Notes: generated by a model from the letters alone, not told the origin. A stretch of DNA of 11,136 nt from Ginkgo biloba (GCA_024626585.1 JANKJI010149970.1:313-11448), one strand, 5' to 3'. Shown: positions 1-8,560, counted from the first letter of the stretch. Numbers and translations: made by a program.

Positions 1-2
1 TA

Positions 3-595
3 GGGAGGATAATGAGACACTTCCTATGGAAGGGAGAAAAATATGGACATAATAAATTGCATCTTATCAACTAGTATATTGTATACCTTCCAAAAGTCGA
101 AGGAGGCCTGGGAGTTAAGGATCCCCTAACCATGAACAAATATTTGGCAAGGAAGTTAGTATGGAGACTGCTAACTGAACTTGATAGACCATGGGAATAA
201 CTCCTCCTCAGTAAATACTATGCCAGAAACATTCCTAAATCACTTTTGAAAGGTATTAATCTCCATATCAAAGGAACACAAATTTGGAAGTACTTAGATG
301 GACTTAATCTAATCAAGGAAAATTACTCATGGATTATTCACAAAGGATATATAAATGCATTAGAGAATCCATTCATGAGAAAACCTCCCTTATCAACATA
401 ATTGAATCTAGATAATATAATTTCTTATCTCAAAACCAAGGGCTTAACAAAAGTTAAGCATTTCAAAGTTCCTACAATATCTTTCAAAGAAACTTTAAGA
501 TGGAAATTGGTGATGGAACTCCCAATCCCTGGCCCTTCAATAAGAACTCGTATGACTTATTTCTATCATATGTAATCTAAAGACATATTTTCTTG
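3..595 (+). pseudogene. LINE reverse transcriptase, C-terminal part (broken)
   Basis: This is the segment after the catalytic palm of a plant LINE reverse transcriptase, which would have copied element RNA at a nicked target site. Visible hallmarks are HFLWKG near residues 6-11, then LPKVEGGLGVKD (about residues 29-40), then MNKYLARKLVWRLL (about 43-56) and LLLSKYYAR (about 67-75). These match the FxW.G / P...GGLG..D / N.A...K..WR pattern of plant LINE and retroelement-like RT proteins. A later stretch with KGTQIWKYL resembles the usual I-W region. In-frame stops occur at codons starting 72, 198, 399 and 573. The Tyr-x-Asp-Asp motif itself would lie upstream of base 1. The frame is lost at 594-596, where one base of a probable Trp codon is missing. 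Confidence 0.85.
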
Positions 596-922
596 AGATA
601 TGGAGAAGATGTATTATCATAGATGCATAAAGGAGAAATAGTAAGCTTCATGGTGAAATCAACATATGAACATCTAGTTAACCTCCAAGAGACCCCAATT
701 AACCCTAATCTTAAAAAAGTAACAAAGATCATTTGGAGAATTGAGGCAATACCTAAGATCAAATCCTTCAATTGGACACTAATCCACCAGTCCATTCTAA
801 TGGGGGATAACCTTCAAAAGAGGGGTATCCATGGGCCAAGGAGATTCCATCTTTGTTGGAGAGAGGAAGAATCATTCATTCATATGTTTGTCAATTGCCT
901 TTTTGTTGTCCAAATCTAGAAA
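596..922 (+). pseudogene. LINE zf-RVT domain (broken)
   Basis: Continues the LINE protein in frame 2 after the one-base deletion near 595. The longest open part is 623-919 (98 codons). The zf-RVT family is a zinc-binding module found C-terminal to plant LINE-type RTs. Seen here are IIWRIEAIPKIKSFNW (about residues 37-52 of the open part), then the H-S-I-L and D-N-L-x-K-R-G stretch, then HLCW, then EES-IHMF-NC, matching the usual order of W..iP.KiK.F.W, T..NL..RG, C..C, EE...H.f..C. The first Cys of the usual C-x-x-C pair appears replaced (RRFHLC), so zinc binding is probably lost. The TAG at 917-919 falls where the family usually has Trp. A stop also interrupts at 620. Confidence 0.85.
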
Positions 923-1435
923 TTTTATGTTAAAATGTTTATGGTAGACCTATCTGAACCCATCAACTTATAATCGATGACAGACTTCTTTCTAAAATGG
1001 GATTCATCCCTACCATTGGAATATAGAAAAACTATTATGGTTAAATCTCTATGGAGGTTACTCTTATTAACAACTCTATGGAACATATGGTTGAACAAAA
1101 ATAGAAAATTATTTAATGACATACAAATGGATCCATTGAGAACTTATCTTAGAGTAACTTGTTTAGTGGAGGAGTAGTTTAAAGTAGCCCATATCAACAA
1201 AGGTCCCACCAATATCCATAACTCAACTATAATCTCTAAGATCTTCATGATCTTTAATCTGGACAACTTTAGAAAGTAAGTCCAAGTAACACCCACATCG
1301 AACATTGCAGTCCCAGTCATGGACCCTGACAAAAATTATTTATTTATTGATGGGTCTTCTAAAGGGAACCTAGGTCAAGTCGAATTTGGCAATCTCATCA
1401 TGATTCATAACCAAAATTCACAATATCTATATTGA
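923..1435 (+). pseudogene. LINE C-terminal linker and RNase H-like start (broken)
   Basis: Same frame as the zf-RVT segment. Open pieces are 977-1177 and about 1280-1432, separated by stops at 971, 1175, 1277 and 1433. The stretch LLLLTTLWNIWLNKNRKLF resembles the conserved W.iW..RN..iF motif that precedes RNase H in plant LINE and retroelement-like proteins. Near 1337-1390 the frame reads YLFIDGSSKGNLGQ, which matches the first strand and first catalytic Asp of an RVT_3-type RNase H (F-D-G-A-x-x-G-N-P-G). The remaining catalytic acids cannot be followed past 1435, so the domain is truncated or eroded. RNase H would have removed RNA from the RNA-DNA hybrid. Recognition of the FIDGSSKGN motif is firm; the far C-terminal end is not. 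Confidence 0.75.
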
Positions 1436-1739
1436 ACCAATATGCTTGGATTAAGAGTACATATTCCAATCTATAAATTTTAGAGATTAAGTTTATTGTA
1501 TAGTAGTTACAAGCTAAATTTTGACAATTATTGTAAACATATTATCGTATCTCTTACCCATTATTAATAGAAATTTAGTTTTTTTCTTTATTTTTTTTTT
1601 AAATGAAATAATTTATACTTTTATAAATCATCATTCATTCACCATGAAATAGTAATAATACAGATGATTTCATAAAATATCATTAGCAAAAATAAAAAAT
1701 ATCATACATTATACAAATTTACTATACAAATCTATAGTT
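1436..1739. other. AT-rich spacer between LINE and LTR element
   Basis: No gene is visible. The stretch holds probable LINE 3' debris up to about 1560-1600, a T-rich run (1578-1600), and A/T-rich DNA up to the point where the minus-strand LTR seems to end. The direction of the T-run is wrong for a poly(A) tail of the + strand LINE. It could be an unrelated run or the tail of a small minus-strand insertion. Confidence 0.4.
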
Positions 1740-2201
1740 CGTGATTGTTTAGATGTTAGTAGAGTGGTTATCCTTAGGTGTTATGTCAGGTTCATTCTTA
1801 GTGAATGATACCCCAAGTTTATACTTAGGAGACACCTATATTTATAGTTGGATCTCCCTTATAAAATGGTCATGTAAGGGTACTATTTGAGATATGTTTT
1901 TGTATTTGTTATTATTTTCTTTATGCTATCTAGAGGGTTTAACTATATTTTAGACAAGTATATTATTATGGTTTACTAGAAGGTGTTGGTTCATTCACTG
2001 TTGGATCAACTTATATATTAAACATTGCAAGGGTTGGCCATAATAGAAATATGGTCAATTACAAGAAATATATATCAAATGCCAAGAAGAGTATTCAATT
2101 ACTAGTCACAATTATAGTTATGATTTGAATACACTCTAATTACTATAGGATGTTTTATATTGAGACTTATTAGGCCTAAAAATAACATAATATTTATTGT
2201 A
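1740..2201 (-). repeat. Probable 3' LTR of the Ty3/gypsy element
   Basis: This segment follows the polypurine tract on the minus strand and holds no coding sequence. It contains a TATA-like box at 1835-1847 (minus ctataaatatagg) about 360 bp into it, as expected at the U3/R junction of a plant LTR. The first bases are not a clean TG and the end near 1740 is a guess. A matching 5' LTR copy could not be aligned by eye, so this rests on position and the TATA-like box. Confidence 0.4.
1835..1847 (-). promoter_or_regulatory. TATA-like box in probable 3' LTR
   Basis: The minus strand reads ctataaatatagg, a good plant TATA match, in an otherwise non-coding LTR-like stretch. It resembles the sequence at 6432-6445. 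AT-rich DNA produces such matches by chance. Confidence 0.35.
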
Positions 2202-2213
2202 CTCGCCCTCCTT
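2202..2213 (-). promoter_or_regulatory. Putative polypurine tract
   Basis: The minus strand reads aaggagggcgag, a purine run with one C, just after the pol remains and before LTR-like sequence. In LTR retrotransposons such a tract primes plus-strand DNA synthesis next to the 3' LTR. Its position fits the order of domains. Confidence 0.45.
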
Positions 2214-2229
2214 GAATATTCTTGGAATT

Positions 2230-3489
2230 TGTAAATGTTGTTTCTAACTGCTTTTGTTGATTTTAATTCTTGAGAAGAAATTCCTAATCTTATGGCTATT
2301 ATCATGGAATCTAAACATATAATATTGTAATTTGAGATGAATAAAAAGGCCTATTTGGAGCATTAAATACACATTCTTCAACATGTTAAGTAAGTTATTT
2401 TAAAGAATAATTAGAAAGGCATTAGGAGGCTTGGGAATTCAATGTAGACTAGACAAAAAATGGAGGTTGTACTGTCAATTGAAAAAAAATCATCCCAATA
2501 ATTAATAAATATTAGAATTCTCTTACAAATCCAAGGTCCTATAAGGTGTTTTTTATTACTCTTTTTTACATTTTGGAATATAAACAAACAACGTCTTTTG
2601 ATTAATATCCTAATGAAATGAAATTTTCAACTATGAATCTTTTATTACTCTCTAACCTATGCTAGTGTTAGGAGGTAAACAAATAACAAAATAATTAGTC
2701 AATATATGAGGAAGTAAATCATATAATATGGAAAATTAAATGCACAACCCTCTTCCTATCCCATCATTCAACTAGATAATCTTTAAAATCTTACATGTTG
2801 CACCTATGTTGATAAACATAATATGTTTATGTAGTCTTCTTGGTTGGAATGTAAAATTAGGGACAAATTCAAAGGGTATTTTAGTAGTTTGAGTATTACC
2901 TTAAGATGAATTTGGAGAGAAGTTATTTTCATTTATTTGAACTATATATTTGTATAAAGTATCCCTAATTTTATAATAAAATTATGTTTCTTGAGGCTAC
3001 TTATCATGCCGAAGCTTGATATTTGAGTATGCAAGTGACATTTTTCATTTTAATTGATTTGATTAAGATCTCTTATACATTAGAGATTTTCCCATTTATT
3101 TGAGGTGTATGCCCAATAATTTACCTCTTTAAAAGTATGGGAGATGAGAATGTGGTTATTTTAAACTTGTATTATATGTTATTTTATATTGATACATAAT
3201 AAAGTGATTCATCAAAGAAGAAAAATATATTCTACATTCTTATTTGAATTTTATCCAAACATGTCATTAAAATATTTTCAAGGTTCACTTGGAAATTATT
3301 TTATATGATAATTATATTTTCCATAATATTCTATAGTAAATATATTCAACGTATTTTTTTCCAAATATAAGAAGAGGTTTAGTAGATAGATTCACCCTAA
3401 GTCTAACATCAGAAATTAAATACAATATTTTAAAACTTTTCCTTGATACACATCTTTCCACTTCATCAATCTAAAATATTTAATCTTGA
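2230..3489 (-). pseudogene. Integrase region, only one motif recognisable
   Basis: The space between RNase H and the polypurine tract (about 1.25 kb) fits an integrase and C-terminal tail. Only one stretch is clear: at 3117-3073 the minus strand reads IGHTPQINGKISNV followed by a stop, which fits the conserved H-P-Q-T-D-G-Q-x-E-x-x-N motif of the integrase core. I could not find the N-terminal H-H-C-C zinc site or the other catalytic acids with confidence. A 67-codon open stretch (2305-2102) crosses the polypurine tract and is not a credible integrase tail. This is the most decayed part of the element. Confidence 0.45.
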
Positions 3490-3860
3490 CTACTTGATAT
3501 AAGGAATGGATAAGTGGACAATTAAAGAAACAAATTACTTTGTTTATACTCCCTTTATTATGATTTATGATGATGTGAAACTATTGAAGATAGTTCATCT
3601 ATTTAATAAGGTGATGGCCCTTCAACTTGGTCTAAGATTTTTGAAATTCAAGTGGTTAGTAATTTGAATGGATTATAGTTTTCTTACCTAATATATAGTT
3701 CTTAATATAACATACAAATCCTTTTTGTATATATTGTACCTCTAAACTACATTAGCATATTATTTATAATGATAGGCAACTAGCTTGTCTAATTGTGTAA
3801 GTACTACTCTAATAACATATCCTAATGCATATTCTTCTCTATCAAATGGAAACTATAAGT
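3490..3860 (-). pseudogene. Ty3/gypsy RNase H remnant
   Basis: RNase H would have digested the RNA template during reverse transcription. After RT the minus strand reads D-R-E-E-Y-A-L-G, then VVLTQLDKLVAYHYK, then YNIYKKDLYVILRT, matching D-A-S-x-x-A-x-G, V-L-x-Q, P-V-A-Y-x-S and Y-x-x-x-x-K-E-L-x-A-I-V. In a shifted frame come YILGKKTIIHSNY, a stop, PLEFQ, then KGHHLIK, a stop, MNYLQ, and finally HNKGSINKV. The usual T-D-H-Q site (3650-3670) has become S-N-Y-stop, so the catalytic Asp is lost. The end near NKV corresponds to the N-x-V-A-D-x-L-S-R segment. Identification is firm because motif order and spacing are kept over about 120 residues. Confidence 0.85.
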
Positions 3861-3924
3861 TTTTTCATATACAAAATTAGTGTTATGAATAACTTATGCA
3901 TAAATAATTTAAAGGAATTTTACT

Positions 3925-4659
3925 AGTACTTATTCTAGACAAAATCATTTTTTTCCTTCATGAGCCAATTAAGTGGATAAGAAAACTCAAAAAAGCCTTG
4001 AATGATTTTTTTGTAGAAATGGCTAGTCTAAGAAAGTTGTGAAGTGCATGGATGTTTGTAGGTATTTATCAACTCAAATTACTTCTATATTGGATAGATA
4101 TAACTTTATTCCATACTCATTTATAATAAAATAAAGATAGCAAATGGCGTGCATATCAAAGTTGTATTAGCCCATGTCATTTTATAGCTCATTTTACCTT
4201 AGCCTTTGGAAGAATCTCTTAAAATACATAAGGTAATCCTCCTATGTAAAAATTAAACCAATATTTAATCAATATATGCAATGACAAAATATTTATATAT
4301 GGTTAAAACATCATTCATAAAACTCATAAAAGTGGTTGAAGCATTGGTTAGTCTAAATGGAATTACCAACCATTCAAAGAGACCTTGCCTTATTTTAGAA
4401 GTTGTATTCCATCTATCATATCAACCTCATGATATCTGAATTTTAAATTAATTTTGATGAATAATCTTATTCCTTGAATTTGGTCATATAAATCATAAAT
4501 ACATGGTAGAGGATAATGATTCTTGACTATTATTTGATCAATGGCTCTAAAGTTGATGTACATGTACCAAATGCCATATTTATTTATCATAAGAATGGAT
4601 AGTAAACCACATGGAGATTCATTAATCTTAATATGACCATTCTCCAATGATTCTTCCAA
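3925..4659 (-). pseudogene. Ty3/gypsy reverse transcriptase remnant
   Basis: RT would have copied element RNA into DNA. The open piece 4659-4390 gives EESLENGHIKINESPCG, then YINFRAIDQIIVKNHYPLP, then DLYDQIQGIRLFIKINLKFRYHEV, which are fingers and palm motifs of the Ty3 group. One base later the frame changes and reads GLFEWLVIPFRLTNAS-TTFM, then FVIAYID followed by a stop at 4265-4267, where the Y-x-D-D motif should continue. The first catalytic Asp (4447-4449) is Asn. Further traces, EDYLMYFKRFFQRLR and INEYGIKLYLSNIE, then a thumb-like stretch near 4030-3930, match the usual RT tail. Both catalytic sites are damaged, so it is inactive. Confidence 0.9.
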
Positions 4660-4799
4660 TTATTTCTCAATTTTCTTATGCTCTTACTAACTTTCTATAT
4701 GTCATCCCAATTAGTAAAGGTGGTCTAGGAAGAAGATCAATTGCATTAGAAATAAGCCTCTTAAGAGAGACCTTATAGTTATTTAAATATATCATCATA
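4660..4799 (-). pseudogene. Protease-RT linker of the Ty3/gypsy pol
   Basis: The minus strand shows YDDIF at 4799-4785, then G-L-S-L-K-R-L-I-S-N-A-I-D-L-L-P in a shifted frame, which fits the conserved segment before RT in Ty3/gypsy pol (D-x-F, then L-P-P-x-R-x-x-x-H-x-I-D-L-x-P). It then joins the RT open piece. Stops and frame changes break it. Between 4800 and 5032 I could not follow the protein. Confidence 0.6.
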
Positions 4800-5032
4800 C
4801 TCCCATAAAATCCCACTTAATTATTTTTATTAAGTTACATAATTAATGGTAAATCATAGATCTATTTGAGCCTCAAAATTTATCTCATTGTGATTGCTAA
4901 GCATAATTAACACAAACTTTGGAGAAGCTTAGACCACCATTTAGCATGTTCATTGTTAATTAATATAATGGCCTTAGTTAGAAGAATAGATTTCAAAATT
5001 ATGGGTTTACCATATTTATACTAAGTTTTAAG

Positions 5033-5300
5033 TCACAAGAATGGGGTGTCTACCCTTCTATTTGGTAAGAAATCTATGCCTAAAATAACACTAGTACAAT
5101 CCATAGGGACTATGTCATAAGTTATCTCATTGAAATATTTATTAGTAACAACAAACTTGAACTTACATTTCCTTACTACCATCTCACTTTCCCCTTTATT
5201 TATCTCATTGATCTCATATGGGCCTAGATGTGTATGAGTCTCTATACTAACTTGTACCATTATTGTTTAAATTAAGTTCTTTTTTGTTATTATTGTCTAA
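5033..5300 (-). pseudogene. Retropepsin-type aspartic protease remnant
   Basis: This protease would have cut the Gag-Pol polyprotein. The longest open piece is 5260-5033 (75 codons). It shows GPYEINEINKGE, then VRKCKFKFVVTNKYFNEITYDIVPMD, then SVILGIDFL. These match the middle and C-terminal half of plant Ty3/gypsy proteases, including the hydrophobic V-I-L-G motif before the final helix. The active-site Asp lies just upstream in another frame at 5295-5297 and is followed by Asn-Asn (5289-5294) where the family has Ser/Thr-Gly, each step fitting G-to-A change. A run of A's just after it probably gained one base, which moves the frame. A TAA follows before the ATG at 5260, so that ATG is internal and not a true start. 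Confidence 0.75.
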
Positions 5301-5460
5301 GATGGAAGACACAATCTAGTTCTTTATTTATAATTTAGGAGTAAAATTATTCTCTCATTTTATATTTTCCTATGTGGTGTTGAATAGCACTAAGGAAGAG
5401 TCAAGCTCATTAGAAGTAATTATAATATTTGGTTCTTCTTATTATCCTTCAAGTAAAGAT

Positions 5461-6258
5461 AACATGGTGCCTTCTATTGATGTAGCTTGTAATAGTTTAT
5501 TTCTTTATGACTTATCTTTTTATAATGACCACACTTCTTGCTTTTATCAAAGTTAGATTTCTTCTTTTTAATTACGTCATCTTTATTCTTCAAGTAATAA
5601 TATGGGAAATAAGGTTTAGTTTACCTTTGCTAATAAATGCCCCAGTAGTCTTATTCCTTGCCTCATCCTTTGATGCGAATCGATAAACCTCTTGCATATA
5701 ATGCAATAAGAAGAGTTTGAATTCATGTTAAATATGAAAGTGTAGATCCTTGATGAAATTTATCACCATAGATCCACCTTTAGTTATTTGAATTTCAATC
5801 TGATGGATAGCTCTTAAAATTCTTAATAATAATACTCCAACATCTTGCTTGCTTTCTAACATAGATACAAGAGGATAAAATTTGTGTTGTAACTCCTTAT
5901 TGAATTCATCCCATTAGATTATGGGTGACTTCTTCTTTTTTTCACAATCCATACAATGTGACTCCCACAAAATTAAATCCTTTATATACATTTTCAACCT
6001 TGCCAAAGTAAATTTTGGTCAATGAGTATAAATATAATAAGAAAAATAAACATTAAAGAGACTGAATCCAAGATTCAAGTGTCTCAACATTTATCTTTTC
6101 TTTAAATATTCATGGAATGAACTACCATCCCTTTTTGTGATTTTCATTTTTATTTTATTACATTGTTATGTATTTTAATTAGTGTTAAGCCTTTTTGTAC
6201 TTATATTTTTCACCTATCAAAACATGAACTTTTGTGGAGGTTTTGATAATGCGTCCAT
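5461..6258 (-). pseudogene. Retrotransposon gag remnant with damaged zinc knuckle
   Basis: Gag would form the virus-like particle that packages the element RNA. From about 6080 downward the conceptual protein shows a NVYFSYY stretch, then ARLKMYIKDLILWESHC, then WDEFNKELQHKFYPL, which fits the Retrotrans_gag pattern (A..L.G.A..W w, then W..F...f...F.P). Further on come KGGSMVINFIKDLH and RFASKDEARN, matching the later gag helices, then a Lys-rich segment and a C-terminal knuckle at 5492-5533. An ATG at 6258 lies directly after the primer-site-like sequence and might be the original start, but stops follow it closely. In-frame stops and at least two frame changes (near 6060 and 5600) break the reading frame. 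Confidence 0.75.
5492..5533 (-). other. Eroded CCHC zinc knuckle
   Basis: The translation reads C-G-H-Y-K-K-I-S-H-K-E-I-N-Y. This keeps the spacing C-x2-C-x4-H-x4-C of a nucleocapsid knuckle, but the second and third Cys positions are Tyr (TAT). Each change is one G-to-A step from a TGT Cys codon. RNA binding through zinc is therefore probably lost. Spacing is seen directly; the ancestral Cys is inferred from the family. Confidence 0.65.
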
Positions 6259-6267
6259 TTCATACCA
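6256..6267 (-). promoter_or_regulatory. Primer binding site-like sequence
   Basis: The minus strand reads tggtatgaaatg, which matches 8 of 12 bases of the initiator tRNA-Met-type site tggtatcagagc used by many plant LTR retrotransposons. It lies just upstream of the gag remnant and directly before the ATG at 6258. The first six bases match in full; the rest is eroded. Confidence 0.4.
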
Positions 6268-6269
6268 AG

Positions 6270-6740
6270 AAACTTTTATCAATTGGTTATTAGATTTTAA
6301 AACCTTGTTATATGGATATCCTTACTAATTCAATATTTATGCCTCATCATATTTAATTACTTTAGACAAATCATACAAATATGAACTTTTACTTGAGTTA
6401 GTATCAGTTGATTTTGCATTTTCTAGATTAGCCCATATTTATAATTCTATCCCACAAAGTTTGAGAGGGAAATGTATAATGCATTATACTTTCAATGTAC
6501 AAAACAATAATTTGGTTTGGAATATCTATACCACATTAGGGTGCTACTTTAAACCCTACTTCTTTGAACCTATTGGAGTGTTTCCCTAAATCCCTTTAGG
6601 GGGGAACTCATTCTTAGGGCTACAGGGAGAGCCTTAGATAGAAATAATGATTATCTTAGACTTGATAATCTATACAATTTGAATTTTCTTCATATCTTCA
6701 TTAGTGTTTATTTTCTCATCGATCTTCCTTTTCTGCTATC
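6270..6740 (-). repeat. Probable 5' LTR region of the Ty3/gypsy element
   Basis: This is the stretch upstream (minus strand) of the primer-site-like sequence. It has a TATA-like box at 6432-6445 (minus attataaatatggg), with flanks somewhat like those of the box at 1835-1847. It also holds a less AT-rich block at about 6535-6640. The outer limit is set only by analogy with the 3' side, and the satellite begins soon after it. Confidence 0.3.
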
Positions 6741-6779
6741 AAATTGAGGCGAAAAAATATATTTTGGGTTTAGATATTA

Positions 6780-7530
6780 CTTGTAATAGTTTCTATAATT
6801 ATTATTATTGTGTAAATCTACCAGTATGATTTTATGACCATTGCTAACACATTATTCAAGTTTCTTGTAAATTCCCATATTTGAAAGAAGTAAAACATGA
6901 ATAATTTAGTAAGAAAGTGTCTCGTCCCTAGATCCACAAGCATTAGATCCTTAAATATCATAAAACCATTAAAAACGGAAAAATTTTGATCATTTTAAAG
7001 GAAATATAACCTTGTACTACCATTACATGAATATTTAAGAATAAACAAACTAACATAATTCTACCTTTAATAGGGGTTAAAAAAATAATCCTTTAATAAG
7101 GAGGCTTTCAATCCTTGATTCCATGTGCGATTAGGTTGTATAGGATAGAAAACCACACAAATGGACTAAATTTAGTCAGGTGGGGGGGATAAAGGATTTT
7201 ATGGCCATTATAGGTACATTATCAAGTGTTTATTATTTAATTCTACCTTTGCAAGGAGGAAAATATGGAATCCTTTAGTAAGTCGGTGTTTTACCCTCCA
7301 CTATATGGATGATTATCCCTTTAAAAACTAAAAAATTATTTTAAAATGGTTAAATTTGGTCATTTTATGGGAATATATCCTTCCATAAGTATTATGAGTA
7401 CACTTTTTTTTTATTTTCATCTTATTCCACTCCTAGAGAAGCAAAACATAGAATATTTTACTGAAAACATCTCCTACCCTCAATTCTATGAACATAACAA
7501 GAGAAAAACATTGAAAATGGGTCAAAATTA
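6780..7530. repeat. Degenerate satellite, about 183-bp period
   Basis: About four diverged tandem units can be aligned by eye. The motif ctttagtaag or a variant occurs at about 6905, 7091, 7273 and 7455, spaced 187, 182 and 183 bp. The motif aaaatggttaaatttggtca or a variant occurs at about 6972, 7159, 7343 and 7514. The motif aattctaccttt occurs at 7057 and 7239, and gattttatgaccatt with gattttatggccatt at 6828 and 7195, two periods apart. The unit length is near that of a nucleosome repeat, as in many plant satellites. The array has many small indels and no coding sequence, and it lies just outside the probable 5' LTR of the Ty3/gypsy element. Confidence 0.75.
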
Positions 7531-8560
7531 ATCTTTGTGGATGGTGTGGACCTTACACATAGATTTAAATAAAGGGACAAATGAATATTACCCAAAGTAA
7601 ACCATTTTTAGTAGGTTTATTCTTTTTTATTCCTTCGATGACATTCTGACTAATGAACTCTTTATGAGATTCTTAACCTTAATAAGCTATAATAATTAAT
7701 TTACTTAAACTAGAGCTTATAATTTTATATATTTGAGAACCAACTATCTATATTCTTTCACCAAAAACATTTGCCAATTTATAACATGTATCATCTCAAT
7801 GTCCTCCCATCAAACAATAGTAAAAAAACCCAATTAATTTCTTGGTTTATAGATATGTTTTCATCGAAGTCTCACATGATGACTAATATATATTCATTAC
7901 CCCCATGGCTTAAGAACATATCTCAAATATCAATACTAGATAAATATTCTTATTATATTTTTATATTGGTTTAATAACAACTTTCTCCATAGCCTAACTC
8001 CTCATTGAGTCAAACTGAGACCTAAACCAAATGGTATACTCAATAATATAGAAACTTTCCTCCTTTATAACCACTTTCATTTAACATACTTAATCCATTA
8101 TTCTTCACTAATATCCTTAATAGTGATTTCCTTGATTTTACTTGAAATTCGTCTCTACACTAAATTCCAAAATAATTGCATTCTCTTATTAGATAATTCA
8201 TTTGAGTAAGGTCACCAATTATGTTAAGTAAAATTAATAACTTCCTAGATTGTGATAGGGAATTACTGATCTACATAACACATCAATACACTTTATGAGT
8301 AGGGGGTGAGAGACAATTATGCAAATATATCTTTGGATATATCTCATAGTGAGTATGAGTTGATTCCTCCCTTGATTGATAGTAGTGCCTGCAATGTTAG
8401 TGGCAAAGAGAGAAATCAAAATAATATATTCTCTAAAGAAAGTAAATGGAAATGATGTATAATATCTAACTTAAGAAGAAAGATAAAAATAAAGTGAAAC
8501 AAGAACTTGCATATGAAATAAATGCATTTTATCCTTAACAAGGAGATAAATACTCATGGT
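7531..8560. other. Anonymous AT-rich DNA
   Basis: No gene, RNA or clear repeat is seen. Short open stretches exist (for example 7771-7974 on + and 8234-8419 on -), but their translations match nothing I know and have no neighbours or start context in support. The first part (to about 7700) may include a worn fifth satellite unit. Confidence 0.5.

Larger units (their letters stand above)
3..1600 (+). mobile_element. Decayed plant L1-like LINE, 3' half
   Basis: A non-LTR retrotransposon remnant whose 5' part (endonuclease and catalytic RT palm) lies outside the window. The conceptual protein runs through the region after the RT palm, then a zf-RVT zinc-binding region, then a linker and an RNase H-like start, the order seen in plant L1-type LINEs. 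Frame 3 is followed from 3 to 595 and frame 2 from 596 to 1435. Breaks seen: stops at 72, 198, 399, 573, 620, 917, 971, 1175, 1277 and 1433, and a one-base loss near 595. Several stops sit where the family has Trp or Gln, so they fit G-to-A or C-to-T change. The right edge is uncertain. After 1435 the sequence is AT-rich, and a T-rich run at 1578-1600 is the last possible tail-like landmark, though a + strand LINE should end in poly(A). Confidence 0.85.
1740..6740 (-). mobile_element. Decayed Ty3/gypsy-type LTR retrotransposon
   Basis: Reading down the minus strand, fragments appear in the order gag, protease, RT, RNase H, integrase, then a polypurine tract. The integrase after RNase H is the Ty3/gypsy arrangement (Ty1/copia has integrase before RT). 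The internal part from primer site (about 6267) to polypurine tract (about 2202) is close to 4.1 kb, somewhat short for the group, consistent with small deletions. Every domain is broken by stops and frameshifts, so it is non-autonomous and dead. Both LTR outer limits are estimates: TATA-like boxes at 1835-1847 and 6432-6445 suggest where each LTR lies, but I could not align the two LTRs convincingly by eye. Confidence 0.8.

Noticed and set aside
577-1332. Minus-strand open frames at 577-795, 925-1122 and 1144-1332
   Set aside because: They lie antisense to the recognisable LINE protein on the + strand and match no family.
2102-2305. Minus-strand open frame of 67 codons as integrase tail
   Set aside because: It runs across the polypurine tract into the probable LTR, and its residues do not fit a chromodomain or integrase tail convincingly.
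5374-5556. Plus-strand open frame of 60 codons
   Set aside because: Antisense to the gag zinc-knuckle end and gag-protease junction of the minus-strand element; no recognisable domain.
6300-6740. Direct alignment of the LTR start between about 6720 (minus) and 2201 (minus)
   Set aside because: A short similarity near the proposed starts does not extend beyond about 20 bases, so it cannot be told from chance in AT-rich DNA.
6780-7530. Possible CRISPR-like array
   Set aside because: Repeat units are about 183 bp, diverged throughout, without short identical repeats separated by unique spacers, and the sequence is plant nuclear in character.
7346-7531. Plus-strand open frame of 61 codons
   Set aside because: It falls inside one unit of the 183-bp satellite, and the neighbouring units do not preserve the frame.
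7771-7974. Plus-strand open frame of 67 codons
   Set aside because: Nothing recognisable, no domain, and a length expected by chance in a window of this size.
8234-8419. Minus-strand open frame of 61 codons
   Set aside because: No family resemblance and no supporting neighbours; probably chance.
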